A stretch of 64,000 nucleotides of DNA from assembly GCA_902629285.1 (NCBI GenBank), contig CACOQN010000002.1:1-64000 (forward strand), in the 5' to 3' direction. The notes under the pieces are model-generated. The model ran no database searches. It saw only the letters and a list, made by a program, of their open reading frames with translations, and was not told where the DNA came from. Each line of letters starts with the position of its first letter. The stretch's first letter is position 1. The stretch comes from an uncultured Pelagibacteraceae bacterium. GTDB taxonomy: Bacteria; Pseudomonadota; Alphaproteobacteria; Pelagibacterales; Pelagibacteraceae. Made by a program: the position numbers and the translations under genes. This document shows, in pieces, positions 8,389-17,039 of the stretch.

Positions 8389-9064
8389 CACCTAATTTAA
8401 TATTTCTACTGACATTCTCGTCAATAAGTTTTGGTTTAGCTAAATTTAAGTTTGACATTAATTCAACATACTCATCAACGTTATTTACCTGCAATCTAGG
8501 GTTAAATTTTTTTTCATCGCCAATAGTACTAGATTTTTTGCCGTTATAATCGTGGCCTGGATATAAAAGTGTATCCGAAGGTAATTTTAATAGTCTATTA
8601 AAGATTGAGTCATAGGCATCTCTAGAACTACCGTTTTGAAAATCAGTTCTACCCGTACCATTAATTAAAAGAGTATCTCCTGAAAATAAAAATTTTTTCA
8701 TTAAAAAACTATAACTGTCTGATGTATGACCTGGTGTATATATTGCTTTTATTTCTATTTGGTCAATTTTGATTATTTCATCATCTTTTACTTTTATTTC
8801 CACTGTATCTGCGGGTGTGTGTTCTCCCATAATCCTTAAACAATTAGTTGCTTTTTTTAACTTAGTTGCGCCAGTTACATGGTCTGCGTGAATGTGTGTA
8901 TCAATTACTTTAACTAGTTTAAGATTTAGTTCATTTAGTATTTTGATATAGCTATCAACATTCTCTATTACTGGATCAATGATAACTGCTTCGCGACCTT
9001 TTGCCGAAGCTATAAAATAAGTATAAGTAGAAGATTTTATATCAAATACTTGTTTAAAAATCAT
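8381..9064 (-). CDS. Persulfide dioxygenase-like metallo-beta-lactamase-fold hydrolase (ETHE1 family)
   Basis: A 227-residue metallo-beta-lactamase-fold protein. The metal motif THIHADHVTG gives His57, His59, Asp61 and His62. Further ligands are His in YTPGHTSDS, Asp in LFSGDTLL and His in YPGHDYNG. The tail GRTDFQNGSSRDAYDSI and the later TIGDEKKFNPRL are characteristic of ETHE1-type persulfide dioxygenases rather than classic glyoxalase II. Such enzymes oxidise glutathione persulfide to sulfite with one iron. The same window encodes a rhodanese and cysteine synthesis genes, but they are not adjacent. Start at ATG 9064. It is convergent with azlD (8-base overlap) and divergent from the DUF4396 gene. 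Confidence 0.78.
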   Translation of the reverse strand: MIFKQVFDIKSSTYTYFIASAKGREAVIIDPVIENVDSYIKILNELNLKLVKVIDTHIHADHVTGATKLKKATNCLRIMGEHTPADTVEIKVKDDEIIKIDQIEIKAIYTPGHTSDSYSFLMKKFLFSGDTLLINGTGRTDFQNGSSRDAYDSIFNRLLKLPSDTLLYPGHDYNGKKSSTIGDEKKFNPRLQVNNVDEYVELMSNLNLAKPKLIDENVSRNIKLGAN

Positions 9065-9086
9065 TTATCATTATTATCAAATTATT

Positions 9087-9530
9087 GTGAATACCTCTAT
9101 ACCTACATTTCACTGGTCATGTAAACATACTTGGAAAAGAAGTGCAAAAAATACGGCTTGGTGTGTATTAGGTTGTGCAATTGGTGACTTTGCAACAATT
9201 TTATATTTTCAATTAACTCAAATTCCTTTTCCTGTTTTAGGAATTATGATTCTAGCAATAATAAATGGTTTGATTACCAGCATCATATTAGAAACAATTA
9301 TTTTAATGTCACAAAATTTTAGTTTTGGTAACGCATTTAAAACTGCCTGTGGAATGAGCTTAATTTCAATGATCAGCATGGAAATTATGATGAATTTAAC
9401 AGACTTTGTTTTGACTGGTGGAGCAATATTAACTTGGTGGGTAATTCCAATAATGTTAATCGTAGGTTTTTTAACTCCTTGGCCTTACAATTATTGGAGA
9501 TTAAAAAAATTTGGAATGGCTTGCCATTAA
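9087..9530 (+). CDS. DUF4396-type membrane protein
   Basis: A 147-residue protein with four predicted hydrophobic helices. The N-terminus HWSCKHTWKRSAKNTAWC followed by VLGCAIGDFATI matches the DUF4396 family, whose biochemical function is not established as far as I know. His and Cys residues at the N-terminus and the final MACH could bind metal, but this is speculation. Translation starts at GTG 9087. It is divergent from the persulfide-dioxygenase-like gene across 22 bases and convergent with cytochrome b561, with only one base between stops. Confidence 0.65.
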   Translation: MNTSIPTFHWSCKHTWKRSAKNTAWCVLGCAIGDFATILYFQLTQIPFPVLGIMILAIINGLITSIILETIILMSQNFSFGNAFKTACGMSLISMISMEIMMNLTDFVLTGGAILTWWVIPIMLIVGFLTPWPYNYWRLKKFGMACH

Positions 9531-9531
9531 T

Positions 9532-10059
9532 TTATAGTATTTTTTTTATTAAATTGTCTTTAAAAAACAGTTTGTGAGTGATCACAGCTAAAACATGAAC
9601 CGAAATTAAAGCAATAATAAGATAATTTGAGTAAATATGAATATTATAAAATTGATCTGCAAGTTCAAAATTATCTTTTATTTCTATTTCCTTGAAAAAA
9701 ATTACTAATGTTTCTCCATTAAATAATTTTTTTAAAATACCTGAAATTGTTATTGATAAAATCGCTGCATATAGAAGTATATGGTTTAATTTTGCTATGT
9801 ACTTCTGACCAATAAAAATACTAGGATTAAGTTTAGGGGCAGGATTAAGCGTATTATTAATAAGTCTTATAATTACTAAATAAAATATTATAAGCCCTAA
9901 TATTACATGAATATTTTCAAAAGTTATTCTTTCTTCACCAAAATCTAGATCAACTAAATAAAAACCTAGTGGAATTTGAATTATAAGTATTAGTGCACTT
10001 AGCCAATGTAACGCCTTTGAGATAAAGCCATATTCTGATACTGTATTTGTAAAATGCAT
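9532..10059 (-). CDS. Cytochrome b561 family membrane protein
   Basis: A 175-residue four-helix inner-membrane b-type cytochrome of the bacterial b561 (CybB) family. Candidate haem ligands are His18 in KALHWLSA, the His in ENIHVILG, the His in LNHILLY and the pair in the last helices (NIHIYSNYL and ISVHVLAVITHK). It would pass electrons between the quinone pool and a periplasmic acceptor. The divergent neighbour encodes a periplasmic cytochrome c', a natural partner. The ATG at 10059 shares the palindrome ATGCAT with the start codon of that gene, so neither has its own upstream spacer. Confidence 0.83.
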   Translation of the reverse strand: MHFTNTVSEYGFISKALHWLSALILIIQIPLGFYLVDLDFGEERITFENIHVILGLIIFYLVIIRLINNTLNPAPKLNPSIFIGQKYIAKLNHILLYAAILSITISGILKKLFNGETLVIFFKEIEIKDNFELADQFYNIHIYSNYLIIALISVHVLAVITHKLFFKDNLIKKIL

Positions 10060-10521
10060 GATTTATTAAAACATATAACTTCATCTATTAAAATATTATT
10101 GTTATCAATTGTAACCTTATTTTTATTCTCAGTGAGCAATGCTGAACAAAGTGATGAGGATATTATAAAAGGGAGAAAAGCTCTATTTAGCAAGAACTAT
10201 AGCACTGCAAAAAGAGTTCAAGCCTTTGTATCTAAGGGAGATTTTGATAGAACAAAAAAATTAATGTCAGAGATGAGTGAAAATTACAAAGTTTTAATAG
10301 ATTTATTTCCAGAACATACAAAAGAAGGATATAAAACAGAGGCATTACCATTAATATGGGAAGAAAAAGATGCATTTAATGCTCTTATGAAAAAAGCTTC
10401 AGACGATATGATAAAACTTGCTTCTATTATTGAAGATAGTGAAAATATCAGAGGTTCACTAAAAGAATTAATGTGGAGCAATTGTAAAGCCTGTCACAGT
10501 AAGTATAGAGTTCCTCACTAA
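10054..10521 (+). CDS. Cytochrome c' (class II c-type cytochrome)
   Basis: A 155-residue exported protein. A signal peptide of about 30 residues ends near FSVSNAEQ. The rest is a helical bundle with the haem-binding CKACH near the C-terminus, the placement seen in cytochrome c'. This family binds nitric oxide or carbon monoxide, or shuttles electrons in the periplasm. The ATG at 10054 immediately abuts the divergent b561 start. The 5' region therefore lies entirely within the b561 gene. A strong terminator follows 12 bases after the stop. Confidence 0.82.
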   Translation: MHDLLKHITSSIKILLLSIVTLFLFSVSNAEQSDEDIIKGRKALFSKNYSTAKRVQAFVSKGDFDRTKKLMSEMSENYKVLIDLFPEHTKEGYKTEALPLIWEEKDAFNALMKKASDDMIKLASIIEDSENIRGSLKELMWSNCKACHSKYRVPH

Positions 10522-10532
10522 AATTATGCCTT

Positions 10533-10578
10533 AAAGGGTTCGCTCTTTAAGTGAATACCTAAAGAGCTCCCTTTTTTT
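10533..10578 (+). terminator. Strong Rho-independent terminator after cytochrome c' gene
   Basis: AAAGGG (10533-10538) and GCTCTTTA (10542-10549) pair with TAAAGAGC (10560-10567) and CCCTTT (10569-10574). The loop is 10 bases and there is a small asymmetric bulge. A run of seven T (10572-10578) follows. A second weak hairpin, AAATCC/GGATTT with loop AAAT, lies at 10596-10611. Confidence 0.82.
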
Positions 10579-10640
10579 AAGCCTCTTTGGCATTTAAATC
10601 CAAATGGATTTTAGTTTTATAAAGTTTTTTGATATTTAAA

Positions 10641-10788
10641 AGTCTTCAGCTAAGTATCAGGTGGTGAAAGTATTAACATAAACCTCCTTATGAAAAAAAG
10701 GTAATGATAATTTTTTCAAATTCAATAAATTTATTTTAATTTTATATAAATATAATTCTTGAATACAACCTGATGCTTTAGTAGATTC
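10641..10788 (+). ncRNA. Candidate structured RNA closed by a long imperfect stem
   Basis: Within the only gene-free stretch of more than 300 bases (10522-10916), ATCAGGT (10656-10662) pairs perfectly with ACCTGAT (10768-10774). The helix extends outward through CTAAGT against GCTTTAG with one bulge, then further G-U and C-G pairs. Inward, GTATT (10670-10674) pairs with AATAC (10762-10766). This gives a rod of about 148 nt with internal loops, the general size and shape of 6S RNA or a large leader aptamer. I could not match it to a known riboswitch consensus. The centre is very AT-rich. Strand is inferred from the flanking genes. Confidence 0.35.
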
Positions 10789-10879
10789 CCGATAACCTAA
10801 TCTTCTCTTTAAAATAATTTTTTATTAATCAATTAGATAATGGTGCATGTATAAATTTAATAGAAAAATATTTAGATAT

Positions 10880-10906
10880 GTCTTAAATAAAAGACACATT
10901 TAAGAC
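10880..10906 (+). promoter_or_regulatory. Perfect leader hairpin just before a start codon
   Basis: GTCTTAAAT (10880-10888) pairs with ATTTAAGAC (10898-10906) over a 9-base loop, 10 bases before the ATG at 10917. The loop itself carries another AAGAC (10891-10895), so GTCTT can pair with either copy, giving two mutually exclusive hairpins. No Shine-Dalgarno sequence lies between the hairpin and the start. It could control translation of the sugar-acid operon. Confidence 0.45.
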
Positions 10907-10916
10907 TCGCAAAAAA

Positions 10917-11786
10917 ATGAATAAAGTTGGTTTTATAGGAACAGGCCTAATGGGCTTCCCGATGGCTAAAAACTTATTAAAATCAGGAATAAAGTTAAAA
11001 GCATACAATCGATCAATTAAAAAAGCAGAACCTTTAAAAAAGTTTGATGCAGAAATATCAAGTAATTTAGCAAACGTTGTTAAAAATAATGACTTTGTCA
11101 TCACAATGCTAAGTGATGATAAAGCTGTAGAGTCAATAATGGGTCAAGCCGATTTTTTAGAAAATTTGAACCCAGGATCAACAGTTATTGATATGAGTTC
11201 TGTAAAACCAACTACAGCAATAAAATATGAGAAAATTTTAAAATCAAAAAACATCAATTATTTAGATGCCCCCGTTTCTGGAGGAACTGTTGGTGCGGAA
11301 CAGGCATCTTTAGCTATAATGGTCGGCGGTCAGCAAAGTGTTTTTGATAATTCTGAAAGTATTTTAAAAATTATGGGAAATCCAACTTTAGTAGGCCCTG
11401 CTGGAAGTGGACAAGTTTCAAAATTAGCAAATCAAATAGTAGTAGGAGTTACTATAGGAGCCGTAGCCGAAGCTATAACTTTGTGCGAAAAGGCTGGAGC
11501 TAATCCAAATAAACTTATTAAAGCAATTTCAGGTGGGTGGGCAGATAGTAAGATTTTACAAACTCATGGAAAAAGAATGATCAAAAAAGATTTTAGCCCC
11601 AAAGGTAAAACATCAACACATTATAAAGACATGAAAAATATTTTAGAGTGTGCAAATTTAAATAATATACACTTACCTATTTCAAATTTAGTGAAAGAAA
11701 TGTATAAGAATTTAATTGATAATGGTCACGGAAATACTGATCATAGTTCACTTTATATGGAAATTGAAAGGATAAATAATAAATGA
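10917..11786 (+). CDS. 3-hydroxyisobutyrate dehydrogenase-family reductase
   Basis: A 289-residue NAD(P)-dependent beta-hydroxyacid dehydrogenase. The Rossmann start MNKVGFIGTGLMGFPMAKNL has the GxGxMG turn. The substrate loop is DAPVSGGTVGAEQASLAIMVGG (about 122-143), and the catalytic lysine sits in GSGQVSKLANQIVVG. The late KDMKN block is also typical. Relatives reduce tartronate semialdehyde or oxidise 3-hydroxyisobutyrate; the exact substrate cannot be read here. It is the first gene of an operon with an SDR, a fumarylacetoacetate-hydrolase-family enzyme and a lactonase, so a sugar-acid substrate is likely. Its stop overlaps the SDR start by four bases. A hairpin precedes the ATG. Confidence 0.85.
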   Translation: MNKVGFIGTGLMGFPMAKNLLKSGIKLKAYNRSIKKAEPLKKFDAEISSNLANVVKNNDFVITMLSDDKAVESIMGQADFLENLNPGSTVIDMSSVKPTTAIKYEKILKSKNINYLDAPVSGGTVGAEQASLAIMVGGQQSVFDNSESILKIMGNPTLVGPAGSGQVSKLANQIVVGVTIGAVAEAITLCEKAGANPNKLIKAISGGWADSKILQTHGKRMIKKDFSPKGKTSTHYKDMKNILECANLNNIHLPISNLVKEMYKNLIDNGHGNTDHSSLYMEIERINNK

Positions 11787-12526
11787 GCGGAAGGCTAATA
11801 GAAAAAAAAATTGTTGTTACAGCAGCAGGTCAAGGAATCGGAAAAGCAACCGCAATTGCATTTCATAGAGAAGGTGCAGATGTTACTGCAACTGACTTAA
11901 ATGATAAAACTTTAGCTGATTTAAAAAAAGAATTTCCTGGGATAAGTGTGCAAAAGTTAGATTCAACTGATAATAATGCTATTTTAGAGTTTACAAAAAC
12001 TTTAGATAGAGTCGATGTTTTATTAAATGCTGTAGGATTTGTTCATCATGGAACAATATTAGAATGTGAGGAGAAAGATTGGGATTTTTCTTCTAATGTA
12101 AATGTAAAGTCAATGTACTTTATGTGTAAAGCTATCTTACCTAAAATGATTGAACAAAATAGCGGAAGTATTATAAATATATCCTCATGTGCATCTAGTC
12201 TTAAAGGATTTCCAAATAGATTTGTTTATGGAACTACAAAGGGTGCAGTTATTGGTTTAACAAAAGCAATTGCATCAGATTTTGTTAAAAAAAATATTAG
12301 ATGTAATTCAATAGCACCAGGTACAGTTTTTTCTCCCTCTTGGCAAGATCGGGTTAATCAAAGTCCAGATCCTATACAAGCTAAAAAAGATTTTATAGCG
12401 AGGCAGCCAATGGGAAGATTAGGTACCGCAGAAGAAATAGCAGCAGTAGCTGTATATTTAGCAAGTGATGACTCAACATTTACAACAGGCACAACAATTT
12501 CTGTTGATGGAGGAATTTCAATATAA
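11783..12526 (+). CDS. Short-chain dehydrogenase/reductase, sugar-acid type
   Basis: A 247-residue classical SDR. The cofactor turn is TAAGQGIG (13-20), and the catalytic residues are Ser135 in INISSCAS, Tyr149 and Lys153 in VYGTTKGA. The acidic residue after the second strand (TATDLND) favours NAD. The sequence resembles the DHRS6/BDH2-like group that includes 2-keto-3-deoxy-L-fuconate dehydrogenases. The next gene belongs to the family of 2,4-diketo-3-deoxy-fuconate hydrolases, which use exactly that product. This supports a non-phosphorylative deoxy-sugar-acid route, though I cannot fix the sugar. It overlaps the previous gene by four bases. Confidence 0.8.
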   Translation: MSGRLIEKKIVVTAAGQGIGKATAIAFHREGADVTATDLNDKTLADLKKEFPGISVQKLDSTDNNAILEFTKTLDRVDVLLNAVGFVHHGTILECEEKDWDFSSNVNVKSMYFMCKAILPKMIEQNSGSIINISSCASSLKGFPNRFVYGTTKGAVIGLTKAIASDFVKKNIRCNSIAPGTVFSPSWQDRVNQSPDPIQAKKDFIARQPMGRLGTAEEIAAVAVYLASDDSTFTTGTTISVDGGISI

Positions 12527-12547
12527 ATAAAAACAAAAGGATAAATT

Positions 12548-13390
12548 ATGAAATTATTAAGAGTTGGACAAAAAGGAAAAGAAAAACCAGGTGTTTTAGA
12601 TAAAGATGGTAAAATTAGAGATATCAGTGCACATGTTAAAGATTTAAATCCTGAGAATTTAAATTTTGAAACTATTTCTAAATTACAAAGTGTTGATTTA
12701 TCATCTTTAGCAGAATTACCTGCAAGTGATCGAATTGGTTCTTGCATTACTAATCCAGGTAAATTTGTAGCAATTGGATTAAATTATTCAGATCATGCAG
12801 CTGAAACAGGTGCCGATGCTCCCTCAGAACCAATTGTTTTCATGAAAGCAACAAGTTGTATAGCGGGACCTAACGATGATATTGAATTAGTTCCTGGTTC
12901 AAAAAAACTTGATTGGGAAGTAGAGCTAGGAATTGTAATTGGAAAACAAACAAAACATATTTCTGAAAATCAAGCTCAAGATCATATTTTAGGATATTGT
13001 TTGGTTAATGATGTCAGTGAACGAGAATGGCAAATTGAAAAAATGGGTCAATGGGTTAAAGGAAAATCTCATGATACGTATGGACCAATTGGTCCATATT
13101 TTGTCACAAAAGATGAAATTCCCAATGTGAATAATTTAAAAATGAGTTTAGATGTCAATGGAAAAAGAATGCAAACAGGTAATACAAGTACCATGATATT
13201 TAATGTTAATGTTATAGTATCCTATTTAAGTAAATACATGTCTTTACAGGCTGGTGATATAATTACAACAGGAACACCTCCGGGAGTTGGTATGGGAATG
13301 AAGCCACAACAATTCTTAAAAGCTGGTGACACAATTAAATTATCAATAGAAAATCTAGGTGAGCAAAATTCTAAAGTGGTTAGTATTTAA
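12548..13390 (+). CDS. Fumarylacetoacetate hydrolase-family enzyme (2,4-diketo-3-deoxy-fuconate hydrolase-like)
   Basis: A 280-residue FAH-fold protein. An N-terminal cap of about 70 residues is followed by KFVAIGLNYSDHAAE, the metal ligands in DWEVELGIVIG (two Glu) and Asp in LVNDVSERE, and the C-terminal GDIITTGTPPGVGMG. The layout matches enzymes annotated as ureidoglycolate lyase or 2,4-diketo-3-deoxy-L-fuconate hydrolase, which cleave C-C bonds of diketo sugar acids. With the SDR upstream and a lactonase downstream, the second role is the better inference. An AAGGA ribosome site lies 7 bases before the ATG. Confidence 0.82.
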   Translation: MKLLRVGQKGKEKPGVLDKDGKIRDISAHVKDLNPENLNFETISKLQSVDLSSLAELPASDRIGSCITNPGKFVAIGLNYSDHAAETGADAPSEPIVFMKATSCIAGPNDDIELVPGSKKLDWEVELGIVIGKQTKHISENQAQDHILGYCLVNDVSEREWQIEKMGQWVKGKSHDTYGPIGPYFVTKDEIPNVNNLKMSLDVNGKRMQTGNTSTMIFNVNVIVSYLSKYMSLQAGDIITTGTPPGVGMGMKPQQFLKAGDTIKLSIENLGEQNSKVVSI

Positions 13391-13459
13391 TTTTAAAAAA
13401 GTGATTTAACAGCTAAACAGTTCTTTATGAATTAAATTTTCATAATTGTTAAGTTTATT

Positions 13460-14371
13460 ATGTGTAAAATCAAAACACTTGAACCTCAGGTTCGCTGGAA
13501 AGTAAAATGCTTTTTAGGAGAGGGAACATTATGGGTCAATGAACATAACTCAATTTATTTTACAGATATAAAAAAGAAGAGAATTTATTCGTTTAATCTT
13601 AAAAGCAGAAAAAAGAAAATTTATAAAGTAAATAAAGAATGTGGTTTTATAGCACATATTAAAAATAATATTTTTATTTTAGGTCTTCAAGGAGAGTTAA
13701 GAATTCAAGATTTAAAATCCAAAAAAATTTGGAAATCAATACTGATAGAATCAAATCTTAAAAATAACAGAATTAATGACGGTAAAACAGATCCTACAGG
13801 TAATCTTTGGTTTGGAACTATGGATAACTTAGAAAGAAAAATTGAAAAAGGCTCTTTGTATAAACTAGATAAAAATTTAAAATTAACAAAAATTGATAAA
13901 AATTATAGAATTACAAATGGGCCAGCATTTTTAGACCAGTATAATTTTTATCACACAGATAGTTCAAAAAAAATAATTTATAGAATTAGAATTAATAAAA
14001 ATAATAAAATTATTTTTAAAAAAATATTTAAAAAATTTTCTGTAAATGATGGAGTGCCTGATGGCATGACGTTGGATATGAATAAAAATTTATGGGTAGC
14101 GCATTTTAAAGGAGCATGTATTTCTGTTTTTAATTCAAAAGCTAAATTAATTCACAAAATAAAATTTCCTGCAAAAAATGTCACAAATTGTACTTTTGGT
14201 GGACAAAATAATAGTGAGCTTTTTGTAACCACCGCAATTAAAGGGATGAGCAAGGCTGATATTAGAAAATTTAGTTATTCTGGCCACTTATTTAGTGTAA
14301 AAACTAATACTAAAGGAATTTCGCAAAGAAAATTTATTTTTAAAAATGAAAAAAAAAGATCTTTATTATGA
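13460..14371 (+). CDS. SMP-30/gluconolactonase-family lactonase
   Basis: A 303-residue six-bladed propeller of the SMP-30/regucalcin/gluconolactonase family. The metal ligands can be placed at Glu21 in FLGEGTLWV, Asn/Asp in RINDGKTDPTGNLWFGTMD, Asn in ITNGPAF and Asp in DGVPDGMTLD. It would open a sugar lactone to the acid, the first step before dehydration and oxidation by neighbouring enzymes. No signal peptide is seen, so it acts in the cytoplasm. It is unusually lysine-rich. Its last 26 bases overlap the start of the PEP carboxylase gene in another frame. A dehydratase for the pathway is not present in this cluster. Confidence 0.82.
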   Translation: MCKIKTLEPQVRWKVKCFLGEGTLWVNEHNSIYFTDIKKKRIYSFNLKSRKKKIYKVNKECGFIAHIKNNIFILGLQGELRIQDLKSKKIWKSILIESNLKNNRINDGKTDPTGNLWFGTMDNLERKIEKGSLYKLDKNLKLTKIDKNYRITNGPAFLDQYNFYHTDSSKKIIYRIRINKNNKIIFKKIFKKFSVNDGVPDGMTLDMNKNLWVAHFKGACISVFNSKAKLIHKIKFPAKNVTNCTFGGQNNSELFVTTAIKGMSKADIRKFSYSGHLFSVKTNTKGISQRKFIFKNEKKRSLL

Positions 14372-17039
14372 AAGAATACCTACAAAGCTATTAAGAGAAG
14401 ATATTAGATATCTTGGAAATATACTAGGTAGAGTTATTAAGAAGCAAGAGGGCGAAAGTTTTTTTAATTTAGTAGAAAAAATAAGAAAATTATCAAAAGC
14501 GAATAAATCAATCAAAAACTCGAAATATTCTCGTAATAGAATAATTAGAGAAATTAAAAAAATAAATCCTAAAAATACTTTCAAACTTACAAGAGCTTTT
14601 ACACATTTTATGAATTTTATAAATCTTGCTGAGTCAATTGATGCTTCAAGAAGTTTAAATATTTATGAAAATGATAAAAGGAATATTTCAAATAAAAATA
14701 TATTTATTGAGGAAATTTTTGAGGAATTATTTGAAAACAAAAATATACCAGATTCAAAAATTTACAATCTTGCAAAAAATTTAAACATAGGAATAGTTTT
14801 AACAGCGCATCCAACAGAAGTAAAAAGAAGAACCCTTATTCAAAAATATCACTCTATCACCGAAATACTTGAACAGAGGGAACTTTTAAAAAATTTTCCT
14901 ACAAAATTAAAATCACTTGATAAAAAATTATATGATGAATTAACAATAATATGGAACACAGATGATTTAAAGAGAGTAAGACCAACACCATTTGATGAAG
15001 CAAGGTGGGGCTTAGCAATCATAGAGGATAGTTTGTGGGACACAATTCCTAAAGTTTACAGAAGACTAAATTCTATATTTATTAAAAATATGGGAAAAGG
15101 ATTACCAAAAAATTTTAATCCAATTGAATTTGGTTCATGGATGGGTGGAGACAGAGATGGGAATCCATTTGTAACATCTAAAGTGACAAAAGAAGTTATA
15201 CTTTTATCTAGATGGGAAGCAGCTAAGCTTTATGAGAAAGCTCTGACTAAAATAATTAGATCTTATTCAATGCAAAATTGTTCCAAAAAAATTTCTAATA
15301 AGGTTGGGATTACTTATGAACCTTACAGAGTTTTCTTACGACCTCTAAGAGATAAAATGAGAAAAACACATAGATTAATAGAGCAACATTTAATTTATAA
15401 AAAACCATTAGACCAAAAGAAGTTGTTAAATAATAAGGAAGAAATTTTAAAACCTCTTAGAATAGTAAGGGAGTCTTTAGAAGAAAATCAAAATGAAAAT
15501 CTTGCAGGAGGCGATCTACTTGATTTAATGAGAAGAGCCAAATGTTTTGGTATTAATTTAGCAAGGCTGGATATTAGACAAGAATCGTTAAGGCATACTA
15601 AATTAATGAGTGAAATAATAAAAAGAAAATTTAACAAAAATTATAATCAGTTGTCAGAAGATAAAAAAGTACAACTTCTTAAATCATTAATTTTATCAAA
15701 AAGAAATATTATCAATAAATTTATTTTTAAAAATAAAGAAAACAGAGAAGTTTGGTCAACCTTTCAGGCGCTCGCAGAAGAACCTTCTGAATGTTTAGGT
15801 GCATATGTAATTTCTATGACCACATCAGCATCAGATATATTAACAATCTCGTTCTTACAAAAAGAAGCAAAAATAAAAGAAAAGTTAAGAGTTGTTCCTC
15901 TATTTGAAACGTTGGATGATTTAATAAACTCAAAATCAATTATGGAGAACTTATTTTCTAAAACTTGGTACAGAAAATTAATAAAAAATAAACAGGAAGT
16001 TATGATTGGTTATTCAGACTCAAGCAAGGATGCAGGAAAAATTTGTGCAAGTTGGCATCAATATAAAGCTCAAGAGCAAATTGTTAAATTAGCTCAAAAA
16101 TATGGAATACAAGTTGTTTTTTTTCATGGTAGAGGTGGCTCAGCAGGAAGGGGTGGAGGACCTATCCAGGCAACTTTAAGATCTCAACCCCCTAACTCTG
16201 TAAATGGAAAAATAAGAATCACAGATCAAGGTGAGGTAATTCAACAAAAATACGGATATGAACCTTTAGCTAAATATAATTTATGTAGCTATATTGGTGC
16301 TGTAACAGAAGCTACATTAAATCCACCTCCGAATCCAAAAAATAATTGGAGAAAGCTTATTGAAAAAATGTCAGATATTTCAAAAAGTTCTTATAGAAAA
16401 AATATAAATCAAAATTCAGAATTTATTAAATATTTTAAAACTGTTACACCTCATGTCGCTTTAGGAAAATTATCAATAGGGTCAAGACCATCAAAAAGAA
16501 AAAATGTTGATAATATAAAAAGTTTAAGAGCTATACCTTGGGTATTTGCATGGACACAAATAAGACTAATGCTACCTGCGTGGTTAGGAAGTGCTGAAGC
16601 ATTGAGATATGCTAATATAAAACAGTTTAGAAAAACTCTATATGATATGGAAAAAAACTGGCCATTTTTTAATTCGATGCTTGATATGTTAGACATGGTG
16701 ATATCAAAAGCTGATCCAAGTATATCAAAAATTTATGAAGAATATTTGGCTGATGAAACTCTTAAAAGAGTGGGTCAAAAACTTAGATTTCAATTTGAAG
16801 TAATAAAAGAACTTAATAAAAAAATAACACCAAAAGAAATAATAAAATTGAGAAAAAAATTTAGAACTTCTGTGGTAGTGAGAAATATTTACTCAGAGGT
16901 ATTAAATATAATTCAGCCAATAGTAATAAGTAAAATTAAAAAAAATAAAAATAAAAATAAAATTATAAGAAAATACTTAAATGACTCTCTTCTTACATCA
17001 ATTGCAGGTATTTCTGCTGCTATGAAAAATACTGGTTAA
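14346..17039 (+). CDS. ppc: Phosphoenolpyruvate carboxylase
   Basis: An anaplerotic enzyme that adds bicarbonate to PEP to form oxaloacetate. The 897-residue length matches the bacterial family. The catalytic His155 lies in VLTAHPTEVKRR. GSWMGGDRDGNPFV follows, then MIGYSDSSKDAGKI and the glycine loop FFHGRGGSAGRGGGP. The C-terminus ends in MKNTG, a mild variant of the usual QNTG. The ATG at 14346 overlaps the lactonase gene by 26 bases. The next possible starts would remove conserved residues such as the LLREDIRYLGNILG segment. It is followed without a gap by ccdA. Confidence 0.95.
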   Translation: MKKKDLYYERIPTKLLREDIRYLGNILGRVIKKQEGESFFNLVEKIRKLSKANKSIKNSKYSRNRIIREIKKINPKNTFKLTRAFTHFMNFINLAESIDASRSLNIYENDKRNISNKNIFIEEIFEELFENKNIPDSKIYNLAKNLNIGIVLTAHPTEVKRRTLIQKYHSITEILEQRELLKNFPTKLKSLDKKLYDELTIIWNTDDLKRVRPTPFDEARWGLAIIEDSLWDTIPKVYRRLNSIFIKNMGKGLPKNFNPIEFGSWMGGDRDGNPFVTSKVTKEVILLSRWEAAKLYEKALTKIIRSYSMQNCSKKISNKVGITYEPYRVFLRPLRDKMRKTHRLIEQHLIYKKPLDQKKLLNNKEEILKPLRIVRESLEENQNENLAGGDLLDLMRRAKCFGINLARLDIRQESLRHTKLMSEIIKRKFNKNYNQLSEDKKVQLLKSLILSKRNIINKFIFKNKENREVWSTFQALAEEPSECLGAYVISMTTSASDILTISFLQKEAKIKEKLRVVPLFETLDDLINSKSIMENLFSKTWYRKLIKNKQEVMIGYSDSSKDAGKICASWHQYKAQEQIVKLAQKYGIQVVFFHGRGGSAGRGGGPIQATLRSQPPNSVNGKIRITDQGEVIQQKYGYEPLAKYNLCSYIGAVTEATLNPPPNPKNNWRKLIEKMSDISKSSYRKNINQNSEFIKYFKTVTPHVALGKLSIGSRPSKRKNVDNIKSLRAIPWVFAWTQIRLMLPAWLGSAEALRYANIKQFRKTLYDMEKNWPFFNSMLDMLDMVISKADPSISKIYEEYLADETLKRVGQKLRFQFEVIKELNKKITPKEIIKLRKKFRTSVVVRNIYSEVLNIIQPIVISKIKKNKNKNKIIRKYLNDSLLTSIAGISAAMKNTG

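Noticed and set aside
10761-10805. Apparent resemblance to the 3' half of a TPP riboswitch (ACCTGAT followed by GTAGAT)
   Set aside because: The 5' half elements (the GGGGTGC and CTGAGA blocks) are missing and the downstream genes are not thiamine-related.
13981-14040. Low-complexity A/T stretch resembling a non-coding or degraded segment
   Set aside because: It stays in frame within the SMP-30 lactonase and fits the strong Lys/Asn/Ile bias of the whole gene.
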